Shown: positions 14,001 through 28,400 of the stretch, piece after piece
Numbering within the stretch: the stretch's first letter is position 1
Layout: every line of letters begins with the position of its first letter
DNA from: Nautilus pompilius
Taxonomy: Eukaryota > Mollusca > Cephalopoda > Nautilida > Nautilidae
Length of the DNA stretch: 64,000 nt
Reading direction: 5' to 3'
NCBI GenBank assembly: GCA_018389105.1
Contig: JACATO010001046.1
Span: forward strand, 248,001 to 312,000
The notes under the pieces: generated by a model
What the model was told of the DNA's origin: nothing
Databases searched by the model: none
What the model saw: only the letters and a program-made list of their open reading frames with translations
Position numbers and translations under genes: made by a program

Positions 14001-17000
14001 TTGTTGTCACTAGAACATGGCCAGGCTCACTTTAGTTCAGTGAATAGAAGTGTCTGTCTTCTCTTTAGCCAAGCAATTTATGTTTAAAAAACAAACACAA
14101 AGCTTAGTTACATTGCTATCGATTAAGGCAGCTGGCTAAGAGGTGATTCCAGCAATAATCTTTCTAAAGTGGCGAATGAAAATGGCGAAATACGAACTTG
14201 GGAACACGCAATATTTATTCAATGAGAGGTGGGCCAGCATCTCTGAATTCAGTGTATCAAGAAAGAAAACAAAGTGGTGGTTTTGTCTGAACATCAATTT
14301 TCTCACCAGGCTGCCCGATAAAGCAACAATAGGAAAGTTACCAAGAGTGATTCACATTAACAAGACAACTCAAAGTTGCATTCAAATGGCTTCAGAGGCT
14401 GCATTCTGTGCACTCGCTGGATGAAGATAATTTACAAAATGAGCAGCTGACCTGAGAACTGTTGCTTCTGAAGCAACCCATCTGTTGCAACAAAATTGTT
14501 ACAGGGGAGCCAGAAGAAACGCAGCAACTTCCTCCGCAAGAGAGAAGAAAACGGCAATGACTCAAGCTGCCAATTCATTACCTGTAAGACTGAGGAAGGA
14601 TGAAAACCACTCTGGTTATCTATTAGCAATCTGTTTTGCCTTTCAAATTTCTGCTTTTCAGGCCAATATAGTAGTAGTAGTAATAATAAACACTAAACAA
14701 ATAAGCGGGCAATGACATCCTTGTACGTGTAGTTGCTTTTAACGAACAGTGACAGGTGACAAAAGATGGGCGTGCAGGAAAACTTCTCCCATACAGCCGT
14801 CTATTGATGGTGGTCTGGGTGCAGTCATTCTGTCAGATCTTGTCTGATGGGCTAAGTTAATAGAAGAAAGAAAGAAATTGCTTGTTTTTGTTTTGCACAG
14901 AATGTAGGCTAAAGGAACTTAATTTATATAACATCAGCCCAAGACAGGCACTGCCTGTCCAACGGTGATATTCTGCTAGAGAGGAAAAAAACAACAACAA
15001 AATGGAAATCTCAATTGTATATTGTAACTTCATCATTAATTATGCAGAAATATTACATCTTGAAATAATTATATGAACAATATTTAATGTTACTGGGAAA
15101 CTAGGGTGGAAACAAGTTTTTATCCTAACTTACAGCAGTGGCCAAAAGCTATCACATTACCTTGTTTTTTTAAAAAAAAATAAAATAGTGAGAGGACTCA
15201 TTGTGTTGTGATGGAGAATCCATTTTTAAAAGCCGACTTGTGATCTGCATCGGGGCTGACAGCTTTGATGCTCTCGTTTCTTGCAAATTTGCAAGTATCG
15301 GGTAATACAGCAGTAAATCAATAAGTGCGCACTCTGCGATATTGTCCACACTACAGAATAGTGTTTCAGCAAAAGAACTATGCAAGCAAACAAATCAAAG
15401 CGGAAACCTAAACACTGCATTAGTATGGCAATGGTCAACGTCAAACGAGCCACAGTGCTGGCAGCTGCCCAGATCCTCTCCTTTGCAACAAGAGCACGAG
15501 ATGCTGAGTCCTGCCACACTGTCCTTGTAGTTGTGCAGAATGGGTGATGTAGTGGATGTCCCTAAGAAATCCGTGGGGACAGGGAGGCATTTAAAATTGA
15601 ACCGCTTCCCTGCGGGCCTTGACCTTAGCAGTCCAGTGGTCTGACCACTGGACTGTTATTTAACTTAAACAAGCATACAAAAAAAAAAAAAGATTTTAAA
15701 AATAACCAGAATCATTTTGGGCGATGCAGTAATTCTGGCTGTCTATTGCTTGCACAAACTGTCAGCAATTAAGAGAAAGAAAGCATTAAACGCTGCAGGC
15801 TCATTTAGCAGAATCACGTTTAACAGGTTCTGATGATTTCTGCCCCTTCTGGAGACTTTCAACAACCGAACATAACCTTGGAGGAAGATAATCTTTAGGA
15901 TGCATTAAGTTTTCTTTGCTATATAAATTAATGAAAACAGAAAGATATAACATCTGCTTAATCTGGGGTGTGAGGATGATAAGCCATAATGGCATCTCCG
16001 CTCAACTCATTGTAATACCTAAAAACTAGTGAGACATTAAGTGGGGCCAGTCAGGTGGAAAAGAGTTGAAACAGACTCATTAAACTATATATATATATAT
16101 ATATATCATGAAATTCTGCAAAAACAATTCATATATCCAATCAAAGAAGACTATCCTTCTGTTTAATAAATCAAGAATAAATACTACTTGCATGTTCAGA
16201 GGAATCGGGAAAACACTGAGTATTTATTAAGGTTGCAAGGGGCTTCCTGTAAGATGACACGAACTGGCTGCTGGGTGGGTCACCGTACCGCTCACAGATT
16301 TTTCTCTTCTTTCCCTGTGAAAGCAGAAAAACTTCCAAATAACACAAGTGTTCAAAGTTAATTTTCTGGTACAGAACGCTGCTAATTCTCACAAGCCTCA
16401 GAGATCTGTGTGATGCACGCACTGAAGCATTTGCTTGAAAAGGAGAGAGGGGACTCAGAACAAATGTGCGAATTATTACCTTTTTTTCCTGCGAATCTCC
16501 GTTGATGGAAAACCAGAGAGAAATAATGAACAGAACTGCTGAAGCACTATGCTGTAGATATCAAACTGTTATTTTTTGTTTCTGGGGTTGTGGGAGCATG
16601 CCTAGCGAGTACCCTTTCTTTAGTCTATCTCGGATTATGACCCAGGTCTGTCGGACCCAGACTCGAGGACGGCACGTGACGACGATGGTTAATTTGTTTC
16701 TAAAGTTTAGCGGCTAGTGAACAACGCAATGCGGTGTTTTTCTGATCAAGGATGTGGCTTCTTTCACCCAGACTTGAATGAGGTTTATCTGGTAACTGAC
16801 ATTACTATCGGGAAGGGGTTAAAATGAGCACTGAGAAAAAGTTACGAAATGTATGACAGCATGGAAATGGTTGTCACTGTGAAAACTGTTATCTCCTGTT
16901 CTCTTCTTTTTTGTTTTTTGCATAAGATACATATACAAAACAAGTTAGGGGAAGATAACTCAGGTCATTGAAGGCTATGTTAGAAGTTCACATCCCCACC

Positions 17001-19319
17001 CCCCCCCACAACTTGATTAACTTTGAAGAAACAAGCAGTAGTTATTTGGTGAGAACTGCTGTGCCAGATAGTGAGTTTTAAGAACAGTCTTACATTGCTG
17101 ACCACCCCTGGTAGAAATGTTAGCAGTGAGACTTGAGCATCAACATAGTTCAAAAACTTACAGGTGCCTTTTCAGACTCATAAGCACCTACCCAAATATT
17201 CATTTTAGTGTGACACCTTTTCTCTCTTTTTCCACCCCCCATAAATCTTTTCTTTAACGTAAACAAATGACAAATCAACAATGTAACGGAGAGCACTGAA
17301 TTCATTGCACTAAAAGAGAAAAAAAAGAACATATTCCTGTTGATTATCCCCCCTTCCTCTGTTTCTTTGTGAACTAGTAGAAAATAATGCTCAGATTCTG
17401 TATTACTGTGTCCATACTAGGGGAGAGGGAATGTAACCACACTGACCTAGCATCCTGGAAGTTTGTGGGGTGCATGTCCAGAAGAAAAGGACAAGCAATA
17501 TGTCACATGGCTCCTTTGTGGTCTAGAGGAATGCCTTAGCACCCGTTGAACCCAGGAGGATGACCTGCGGCAGGCTTTCCTTCATACTCACCGGGGCTTT
17601 GAAGTGGTGTACAGGTGTGTTTGCATAGCTCCCAGACAAAAGAAATACAAAAAAAAAAAAAAAATGTAGAGATACTGGCTATGGTGGTGGGTTGGTTGGC
17701 TGGAGAGGAAAAGGTGTCCACACACCTCCGCTACATCACTGGTGCCGATAAGCCATGGTTTGGGGACCCTACTCCCTTTCTTCCTGTAAGAGGGTTAGGG
17801 TTCATTTAGAGTGGTGGGTAGGCGGTTTGAAACTTTACAGTTCAAATGGATGGTAGTCAACGCATTAATACAATCAAAACAGAAACCTTCCAGTTAAAGA
17901 TCAGCTTCAACGGAGAAAGAGGGAGAGCGAAGATGTGAGGTTTTGTTCAGAAGAGCCCTCGCGCAAATTGCCATCTTCATGCATTTACCCGGAATAATTA
18001 CGGAGCTCTCTCTTTTTCTTTATTTTAAAATAAGACAAGACAAGGCAAGATTTTACTAAATGAACGCATGGTAAATGCTTTGAAAAAAAAAAAAAAAGGG
18101 AGTGTAAATGAACACAGCCGAGATACGTGCTGGTCAAAACTACTCTAACAATGGAGCCATCATGAGTCTGAGACTCGGCCCAGCCACTCTCACACTTACT
18201 GCAAATTAATGCCAGTGCGCCAAAGAAAACACACACACACACCCCTTCAAGTCAAGGCTAAACCCAATGATGGCACTAGAGAAATGTAGGTCTATTAATT
18301 AATTTAGTTACTACTACTTCAGTGATGGCAAACATCCAAATCAACCCATTACTTTCTGTAAATTAAGCATTGCCAATTACTTGCCGCCATTCTTACCAAA
18401 GGCAGGTAAAGTAACAAATTAGTAGCACGCGCAAATACAGCACAACAAAGGGAAGATACTGCTGATGTTTTTATGATCAGAACACACAGGACCAATAAGA
18501 AAATTCTATTGTAGCAACTACTTGCAACATGAAGTGTATTAAGTTCATTCTAATCCTTGGCTTATTGCAATCTCACAAAAGCACAGCAGTGAAGCACGGC
18601 AGCACAGCTGACATCGCTTTAACTGCTTTTGAAATAACCCCGAAAGGACTCGAAAATTCTACCGCCCCCTCTCTCTGGTGCATTTTTAGTACTTCTCAAG
18701 CATCTGGCAACCCTAAAAAATCAGTGTCCTTCTCTAGACCTCTCCCGCCCAACCAACCAGCCAACACATCAACGCGCACTACAACAGCGGACCACGTTAG
18801 TCCCACTCGCATTGCGCAAACTTTCCCTTTTTCTATTTTTTTTATCAACATCATCCTCCTCCTCCTCCTTGGGTTTATTAAAAATTCTAAATTTTCTCAC
18901 TGAAATATCTCAACCCTGATGCACCGTCCCATTTGAAATTGCCTACAGTTTTTTTCTCTCTTCTGTTTACATAAACATCTCTTGGCCGTTTAGCTGCTGT
19001 ATAGCAAGAACAGATGATGGTTTCACAGCTTCCACTCACTCAGCCCAGTCAGTTTAATGGAAGGGAGATTTACCCTGGTCCAACAGTGTTCGATAACCCC
19101 CCCCTCTCTCTCAGAAGGACAGAGAGAGAGAGAGCGAGAGAGATTGAGAGAGAGAGAGAGAGACAGATGGAGAGAGAGAGATGGAGACAGACAGAGAGAG
19201 AGAGAGAGAGAGAGAGATTGAGAGAGAGAGAGACAGAGACAGATGGAGAGAGAGAGAGAGAGAGAGAGATGGAGACAGACAGAGAGCGAGAGAAAGAGAG
19301 AGAGAGAGAGACAGAGACA

Positions 19320-19359
<40 letters not shown>

Positions 19360-19364
19360 CAGAC

Positions 19365-19395
<31 letters not shown>

Positions 19396-19403
19396 CAGAG
19401 ACA

Positions 19404-19446
<43 letters not shown>

Positions 19447-22400
19447 GCAGACAGAGAGAGGAGAGAGAAAGAGAGAGAGAGAGAGATGGAGACAGACAGA
19501 GAGAGAGAAAAGAAAGAGAGAGAGAGAGATGGAGACAGACAGAGAGAGAGAGATGGAGACAGACAGAGAGAGAGAGATGGAGACAGACAGAGAGAGAGAG
19601 AGAGAGAGAGAGCTAAGCAAACATTGGAATGTTTTTCCCCATGTAGTTTCCTTTTAGATGCTGTCAAGTTCCTCAATTAGGTGAAAAGTTTAATCACTGA
19701 AAGACAAATAAACTGCGCAGCCTCTTTAAATGCGTGCCTGACGGTGAAATCAACAAGTCTCTCGCAAGTTTTAAAAACGCACGCCCAAGTCTAAAACAAA
19801 AACAAACAAAAAGCCGGTCATTTAGTTTTGGTCTGAATGACAAACAAAACCAAGTTGTTCCCAACTTTAATGTCAATCAACCATATCACTTGTGACAAGA
19901 GAAACTATTTGCTGTCCTGCAAATTCTAGATAAAGTGCCGAGGTTTTTGGTTCTACTACCTGGTTATGATATGCTATTCAATTAAAAGGAAAGAAGGAAG
20001 GAAGGAGGGAGTATGATTAAGAACTGACATCATTATTTTCATCACAAAACTGGGTATTAGTAATTCATAATCAGACTCTCCCATGTTCCTGCTATCGGGT
20101 TTCAAAGGCCATACCAGAAATAAACCACATAACAATCAGAAATCAGAAAGAGTCATCATGAGACTTACAAACATTTCACAAGTTTCCTCCCCACCAACCA
20201 TCAACCTAAAAAATCTTAAACAATGTGGCACTCAGCATTAAGTTAACCTTTCTTTTAGAACTATTGATAAAGGGTCAGTATTTCCGAACCCCGGGGCATG
20301 ATTACTCACCGACAAAATATTTAAGTACCCTTAAATATTATACTATTTCAAAGCCACATTAAAAGCAACAATCTCCTTTTTTAATACACACTTCTAGTTA
20401 GTTAATTGTTATTGTTAGTACATTAAAACTGAATTTACTGATTCATTCACTCGCCTGTCTGTCCGTCCGTTTCACTGGAAGCTGGCTACCTGCCTGGTTT
20501 TAGAGAAATAATGTAAATATAGTTGGGTAAAATGCCATAATAGCATGCTAAGAGAAATAAGCTTGATGTTTTACGTAGTTATTATCATGAAATCCACCTC
20601 AATGAATTTATAATACAAACTACACTGATTCAGACCGGTTCAAATGCAGTTCTAATCACATCTTAGACTGATGGATTATCCCCCCTTTTTGGGTTTTGTT
20701 TTGTTTCTCTAGTCTAGGTAATAACTAACATACGCCCTTCCTTAAACAACTTATTATTATATAAAAACATATTAATTATAGATAAATAAACTGGATCAGG
20801 AACGATCTAATATCAACTAGGGAAATACAGGGAGACATTTGGTAGACTTTGTTTCTTAAAAATTTTGGGGGAGACTGAGGGACAAACCATGAATTAGAAC
20901 AGTTGGTGATGCTGTGTATCTGGAGCATACACCTACCTTCTCACCTCAACTCTTATTAATGATGATAGTGGAGAGGCATCTGTTTACAACTCTCCATAAC
21001 CTCACACCAGCTGTTTCTTGTAGAGAGCTTTACACAGGCTGTTCAAAACAAAGAACATCAGTTGAAGTCTGCTTGGATTGTGCTTCAGTAGGAGACGCAA
21101 CAGGCTTCTGCGGTTCAGCTGCCCCCCCCCTCCTCCCGGCTGTTTCTCCTCATCCAACTGGAAGACTACCGGCATGCCTCGATGGCATCTCACTAGTCCC
21201 TCCTACCCCAACTTCTGGAACACCAGCAACGAATCGAGATTTCCATCATAGCTTTCAGGCGGCCAGATGGGTGCAAAAAAATAATTAATTAATTAAAAAA
21301 AAAGCAACAGGGATCAAATCCAAGTCGGCCTCATCCATGAAGCAATGGATTTTCTCTGGTTCATTGAAAAGAAAAGAAATATTTAAAGGATCTGATCAGT
21401 GTCTTGCCAACACTCACAAATATCTCGTGTCACAAAAGTACGTCACCTCGTATAGAAGACACTTTAAAATGTAATTACTTAGGCAATAATGCGGCTGAGA
21501 CCTGAAATTAAATCTTTAGATAGCTAATAGCTTTTAGATTAAGGCAAACATTTAAATTGGTTGGCTGTCTGATGGCGTTTTTTTAAAACTGTTTATTATG
21601 AGACAGAGAAAGAGGGGCAAAACAGGTGCTGGTGATACTCACTCTCCAACTGATCGTCTTGGAAAAGGAAAGACGACGACCCAGACGCCCACAAGGCATT
21701 TAATAACTTTTGGCCCATGATGGTGTTGCACCCCCCCAATGAAAATCAGAAATGGCATCTGATTTGACCAAACAGAACAGACCCTAACCAAGGGGCCCTG
21801 CTGATCTCATCCTCTACAAACTGAGCCAGAGATGAAGCGATTGCTGGTTTCGCACATGCACAAATTCTTTTCGTCCACAAGATCATGCAACTAGACCCAC
21901 TCTCACATTATCAAGCAACGAGACAGCATCCTTCATTCACCTCCAAGGTTTGAAAGAGCAATTCCAGTAGCCTCCAGATCATCATCCAGCGTCAGACTTC
22001 CAAAATGTTAAAGCAAAATGCTACCCTCATCTCCTTTAAAACAAAAACAAACAAACAAAACAAACTTTTGAGTGGAAGGTCAGACCTGGAATTCCCTAAA
22101 TATAGACTAGACAGAACCTCGCATAACACCCCTCCCAATCACAGAGGAAACCTAATTAAATTAAAGTACCCAAGATATTAAAGGTCTTAGAGAAAGCTGA
22201 CTTCACTAATCTTCTCATTAGGTAGGTGGAACCAAAATAACTGGAAGCTTCACAAAGAGCAGGCTAGGTCAAACCTGAAAGGTTACTTCTTCAGGGAACC
22301 AGAGAACAAGGGGTGGCCTTCAGTCTGTTGCCTCCAGCAAGTGAACTTGTTCTGATCACAGGGCTTATTTCTTTGGAGCCATCACAATAATTTTTTGGGT

Positions 22401-25400
22401 CTTTCTGAAATGTTCTTTTATTTTCTTTGTAACAAGAACTGTCTGTCTGTCTCATGCTAAACTTATGCAACGAACTTCCCAATTTGTTATTGACAAAAAG
22501 CAACAAAACCAGCAAGGGGGGGGGATCCTAATCAGCTGTGAAGTTTCTATAGGAGGGGGCAGCGTCTACGTCTATGAAAGATTTACGTGCATGTAAGCCA
22601 AAACTAGGGCGCGCACCATCTCTTTCGGCAGTCTGTCTGTCTCTGGGGTCCCAGAATTGATAAACTGACAAAAGTGTGGTGGTCTATGAATGGAAACTCT
22701 CGTTTGCTAATGCGACTCTTCACCTTAGCCGTGACATGGTCACAGGCTCAGTGTTACAAATCTCAAAGGCTGAATGAAAGGCAAATATAAAAATAACAGC
22801 CCAATGACCACAGGGCTTTCAAAACTCTAAAGCCTACACCTCCCACAATTCATGGTTGACCTAAAAGAAAGCAGGTGTTGACTGACAGGAATCGTCCATG
22901 TGCTTTTTATAGTACCAAGTTTGTGTATATACCTAGGACAATTGCTGTGCCTGAAAAATTTTAATTATAGTCCCCACCTGCTCTCACACAAGTAGTGCCC
23001 CCTACTTCACTGCACAGATGAAAAAAAAACCCACATAAGCCCTTTCTCTCCAGATCAGATTTCATAAAACAAGCCCCATTCTCGACTCAGTGGGGTAGGT
23101 GTATTTACTAACACATTATATCAGTACTCTGATATTCCTAAAACAAAACAAACAAAAATTTGAAAATTCTACATATACCTAAACAGGGCAATCAGATTCG
23201 TTTGTAAACCGTGTATATATAATATAAATGGATAATAAACTATACAGTAACTAAATAGTGCTTAAAACCTGGACCTTGCTGATAACAACTTTAATAAATA
23301 GGAAACAGTGATAAAGGACAACTAAGATCGTACAATAGCCATTTCTGCAAAAAAAAAAGGAGTAATGTTTCAAGGTTAAACAGTTTTTCTTAAACCAACA
23401 TCTATTGCAGTGGCGTTACTCCTGTAAGGAAAGGGTAGGCATGTGCCTGGTGGTTTGGGAGAGGGGGGGGACCCATAGCGGCCATGATGGTTCAGGAAGG
23501 GCCACAAACCAACAGTCTTCTGGGGGATAGCAAAAAGTCTTTTCTTCGATATTCCACCAGAGCGCATTCCCATTCAAATTAGGTTCCACACGAATTAATA
23601 ACCAATAATGAAGTAATATTATGAACTGGTAAAAGCTTCTATTTGGGAAATAAAAGAAAATGTGAACAAGTAAAGCGAGATGAAGGGGCTTCTAGTTTGG
23701 CAATGTTGTCAATGTGTGGCGGCCAGCTTTACAAGGCAGCAATTGCATATGGACGCGCACTTTTAGAGCGTGGAGGGACCCCCCCACGTGATTTTTTTCT
23801 GTCTGGGGGCCCCCTCCAGATGTCTGATTTATTGGTGGCATGTCACCACTTTATATTCATATTAGTGGTTTTGTAAGAAACTGTGCCGACTTTCAAGTCA
23901 AAAGCTTAGCAGCCTAGCAAAAAAAAAGGGGGAGAGGGTACAAAACAGAGATTATGGGTGCAGTCTACAATACAAAAGTTAAACTGATAAAGTATCCTAA
24001 AGAAACTTTTAAAACTACAAAACTAGCCCAAATAATTCAGCTAACTCGAGGAATTTTCAATTTTGCCCTTTTAATTCCAGTCTTTTATATGTATCATACA
24101 ATGGATTTTAAAAAAAAGTCTACATGACTTGTGTAACAGTTTTCCCCAACCCTCTTCTCTTTGAAACAAAAACCATCAATGGTGGTAATTGATTCAATCA
24201 GCCAACTAGTTCACCTCGATCCGGTCTGCCAGCTTGCATTGGTCCGTTGTGCAATGATATTTAAAACACAGTGAGTCCGACGTGCCGGCTGTCTGTCTGT
24301 CTGTCTCCAACAGTGCTCCTTCAGAAACACTGTGCATTCTTCCACATAACTGAATTAGTGCTATACATAAAATAGAGAGACTTCTCCCATCAACAAAATG
24401 TCATCAGACTTGCAGTGTTAATATTCTTATGCTTGCTGATAACTGGATTGTAAGACTTTCAGGAAATCTACGGCCACCATCTTCCTTTGATCAAGGACTG
24501 GTTCTCAAATGGCCCAGAATTCAGCTTTCACCACGAACCCACGCATTGCAAAGACCAGAAACAGCAAAAACACATTTCACCATAAGTTGATTACTTTCAA
24601 AAAGCTGCGATGTTTTAGAGGACAAAGTTGCTGCAACCCAAGACACCTGCAAACTGTCTACCGATGGATGCAGAACCAACTAGTTTGCACAGAAAGTTGG
24701 CCAACAGACACCTCCTTGGAGTGTGTCCCCGGAAAACTGTAATCATACCCTAATTACAGAAATGCCACCATGCTTTTAAACTGACATGGCCAAATGGCTT
24801 CCAAATTACACGCGTTATTCTAATTAGATTATGCTACCTAAAAACATGCACTTATTTAGGAAGCCAATATTTTTTTTGTCTCAGAAAGGGGATTCTTTTA
24901 ACCAGATGCAAGATAATTGCAAAAAAAAAAACCTCTCCAACACTTGGGCCATCTGTGCATTCTCAATAAACATATATCCTGCCATTTCCGAGCTTCGTTT
25001 TTCTAACTGGCTACTAACATTGATTTGAGTTAGGCAGAGAGCAGTAATGGAATTTGTCACAGCTGAGGTGGTTTTGCCAATTGAGATTTACCATCGCATG
25101 ATGGATGTGCAGTATGGGCATTTATTGTTGATGTAAGGACTGCAAGATGCTTGGGGAATCACATGAAAAATGGAGAAGCTGAACTTAGCTTCAAAGCAGC
25201 CAGCCGGCCGACAAATATAACGTTTGCGTTTCCGCAAAATCAGAAGCTGTTGTACAAACTGGACAGACCACTTCCTTGTCGCCCTGACTTGTTTCTTCAG
25301 TCCTTGCAATAGGCGATAACACCACAGTTAACAAGTTATATGGTTTGATTCACTGTTCATTTGATTTCTCTTATTCCTGTTTGCTGGAATAATGTATTCA

Positions 25401-28400
25401 CATTAACAAAAGTGTTGAAAAAGGCAGATAATTACCGTTTTCATATGGTGGGCTGGTTCTTGATTCTAAATGCCAGTGTGTATTTATTTGGCTTAGAATG
25501 TTTTACTAGACAATCACTGTCTCATGCTCTTTAGTAGTACTTCCCAAGAAATCAGTGAGCTCCAAAAATAAGCATTAACATTAATTTTGTTGGCTTACCC
25601 AATACCCTAAAATGAGGAAGGAAAAATTAATTAAAAGAGGAGGAAGGCAGAGTTTCCCATTTTGGATGAAGCCTTGTTCTCAATCTCCTCTAGTCACTCA
25701 CTGGCAGGTGATGGCTCTCAGTCACAAGTGCTGCTTTTCAATTGTTGTCATTAATTATCCACCCACCACTGCTGTCTTGGTCAGCAGGCACCTCAAACAA
25801 CTTAAATATTCATGGTAAATAGTTCCATGCTTAAAAACAAACAAACAAAAATAGCCCTTTCCATTTCATCTGGGAGGGATCTCTAAAGTTGAACTTTTAG
25901 GATTGTATAAACAGTGGCCAAACTCACCTTAGTTTGCCCTTCGTCATCAATTCCTCGCTTGTTTATACAGATCTGACTTGGAGCATGACTTCGCCTCTGG
26001 TAAAAAAAAAAAAAAAATTATATATATATATATATACACAGCAGAAAAATTCCATTGTTATTACAAATCATTTTTAAGATTAGAATCTGTGACTGAAGTT
26101 TGACCTTTGGAGTACATGGGTCACGATGATGCTTCCATCTTGTTCTTCTATGTAGCCCTCCTGCAGGCTTGGTGTGTGGGTCAGCAGCTGCAGAAATGCA
26201 TGTTATCGCTGTTTGTCCAGAAGCACTGATGATAAATTTTATTTGGCAACCTTACCCTTTTAATTGCGTTGGGAATGGCAAACAGAATTGCACAAGGAAG
26301 CCATCTTGCCGTTTTCACTACTAAAACGAACTCCACCAAATTCCATCCTTGTTAATGGTCAGGGTGATTTTGCTCAAGTGCACTTTGAAAATGACCATCA
26401 TGCAAACAAATTTTATCAATCTATTTTCTCTAAGATCAATTAACTCTTTACTATGTAAAGTGGGTATGTATGTATGTATAATATATATATACAGACAACT
26501 GGTTTAGTAAATATTCATATTTGAGACTCTAGGAAAGCATCTGTAGAAAAAGGCTGTACAACTTTAATTGGAGAAACACCTGTAAATGTATGATCATTAA
26601 AATTAACAGGGCTGTTTCACTGTGTTGGAAAAATCTTAATTTCAGCATATTGAGGGTAAGTAAAGTTGCCTCAAATCAGACTTAGAATTCCTACCTGATC
26701 CTACTAGCAAGCAATGAAACAAACCTGTTTATCTGTGGAGCCAAACCGACAGGCCTTGCTACGTATGTAAAATTGCAGGTTAGTTACCATGGCAATTACA
26801 GAAAAAACTCTAGGAATAGCTGTAAACTAAACTAATGACTAACTCATTCCTACAGACAGACCTGTTCCACCAAGTCAAAACAGACACGTATCATTCCAAT
26901 CCTAGCCAAGTTCCTAGTAGCTTATTTTGAGAACAAACCAAGTCTTGTTGAATCTGACAATGGTTCTTAAGGTGTTATCCATTTACAGTGCACAGTATGT
27001 CTCTTAGCAACTGATGGTATCTACAAATAATTGTATGCAGGGCCTGATATCTCCATTGCCATACAAGCTTCGCCATAATTTGAGTGCATCTCAACTTAAG
27101 ATTTCATCGATGTCCTAGCATCAAACCAGTTTGCTTAGGTTGGGATACTAAGGCATATTGGATAACATCAAAGATAATTATTACCCCCCCCCCCCAAAAA
27201 AAAAGAGGAAGCTGTGCTTACAAGGGTCGTTCTGAAAGCAAGCCCTAATTACAGAAAATCCAGTATTAACTTGTAATTTCACTCTCACACACACACACCT
27301 CATGGAAATACCTGAACAAAGTTTTCGAATCAGTTCATCCACACACCTAAAGACAGCTTGTCTTGTCTTCAATGTCACTTCTTCCACTGTTGAAATGCAA
27401 AGACTGCAGTTCTGCACCAGAAACACACACACACATTGCGGATGGACACAAACATCTAAGCACTCACTGCCCCCCCCGCCATAACATCACCACTACTAAT
27501 GTTCACGAGTAAAAGTAATAAAGTGGCAGGTTTGTCTGAACAGCAGTTCTGTGATCAACTGACATTCATTACTTTTTAAACCGTAGATCATCTAATGGTA
27601 TTGGATTTGTAAGAAAATAGTTAAATAAAGTGACAATGAGATATGGGAAGGAAATGAGTCGGTGGTTAAGCTACAGGACCGCCAAGGTTGGTTTCCTTGC
27701 TGAAATCAGCTTGATTCAATTTACCTCCCTAACAGAGTTTCTTCTTTTCACCAGCCAAAGCTGGGCCTCCTAAGCACTAAGCTCCATCACGTTGTTTCCT
27801 GTTTTTGATACATGAAAACAATGAAATAAAGCAAACTTCAAAGTTTGACTTTAAAGAATGTAAATGAAAAGGCTATATAAATATAAATTAATTCCAGGTT
27901 AGAGTAAGTGGTAAGATGACACAAGGATGTTAGCAAATAAGGAATTTTTCTGCTCAAAAGGAAATACGCATACAAACTAAATTTAACTGAACTATGATAA
28001 AAAGGCAAACTAGAAAAACAAATTTAGCTGAAGAGCAGTTCTTTCCAATTTATATTAAGGATCAATAACAAAGAAATGTAAAACAAGCAGGCAGACAAGA
28101 ACCCATAAATAATATCAGACCCAAGCTGATATCAGATTAGCAGTATGCACTATTACCAAGTCAAAAATGACATTTCCCACAATATCTGTTTACTCAAGGT
28201 TGTGTTATAGACCAATTACCAACAATCATGCCATCTCTTGTGGACCTGTGGACAATATTATCACACGGTTCACCTAGGTAAATGTCACTGCATTAATGTA
28301 GCAACATGGAAAATCTTTTAAGTGATATGATTAAAAATGCCATTATTTTCCACCAACATTTACTGTAAATATTCTCTTATTGACATCCATGTGAAATAAA

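Larger units (their letters stand above)
11304..16191 (-). other. RAD54L intron 5 (GC-AG)
   Basis: 4.9 kb intron bounded by GC at 16,190-16,191 and AG at 11,304-11,305. It holds a deleted Tc1 element (12,483-13,818), a 27-bp palindrome at 15,629-15,655, and a TA dinucleotide array at 16,086-16,106. The rest is unremarkable. Confidence 0.8.

Noticed and set aside
17162..17309. Longer version of RAD54L exon 4 from a good acceptor at 17,309
   Set aside because: 148 bp does not keep the frame with exon 3 or alone.
18529..18903. 124-codon plus-strand frame with an apparent signal peptide
   Set aside because: No homology, lies in a RAD54L intron antisense to it, and length is within chance expectation.
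19014..19676. Open frames of up to 217 codons on both strands
   Set aside because: They are translations of GA/CT dinucleotide repeats (Arg-Glu or Ser-Leu only).
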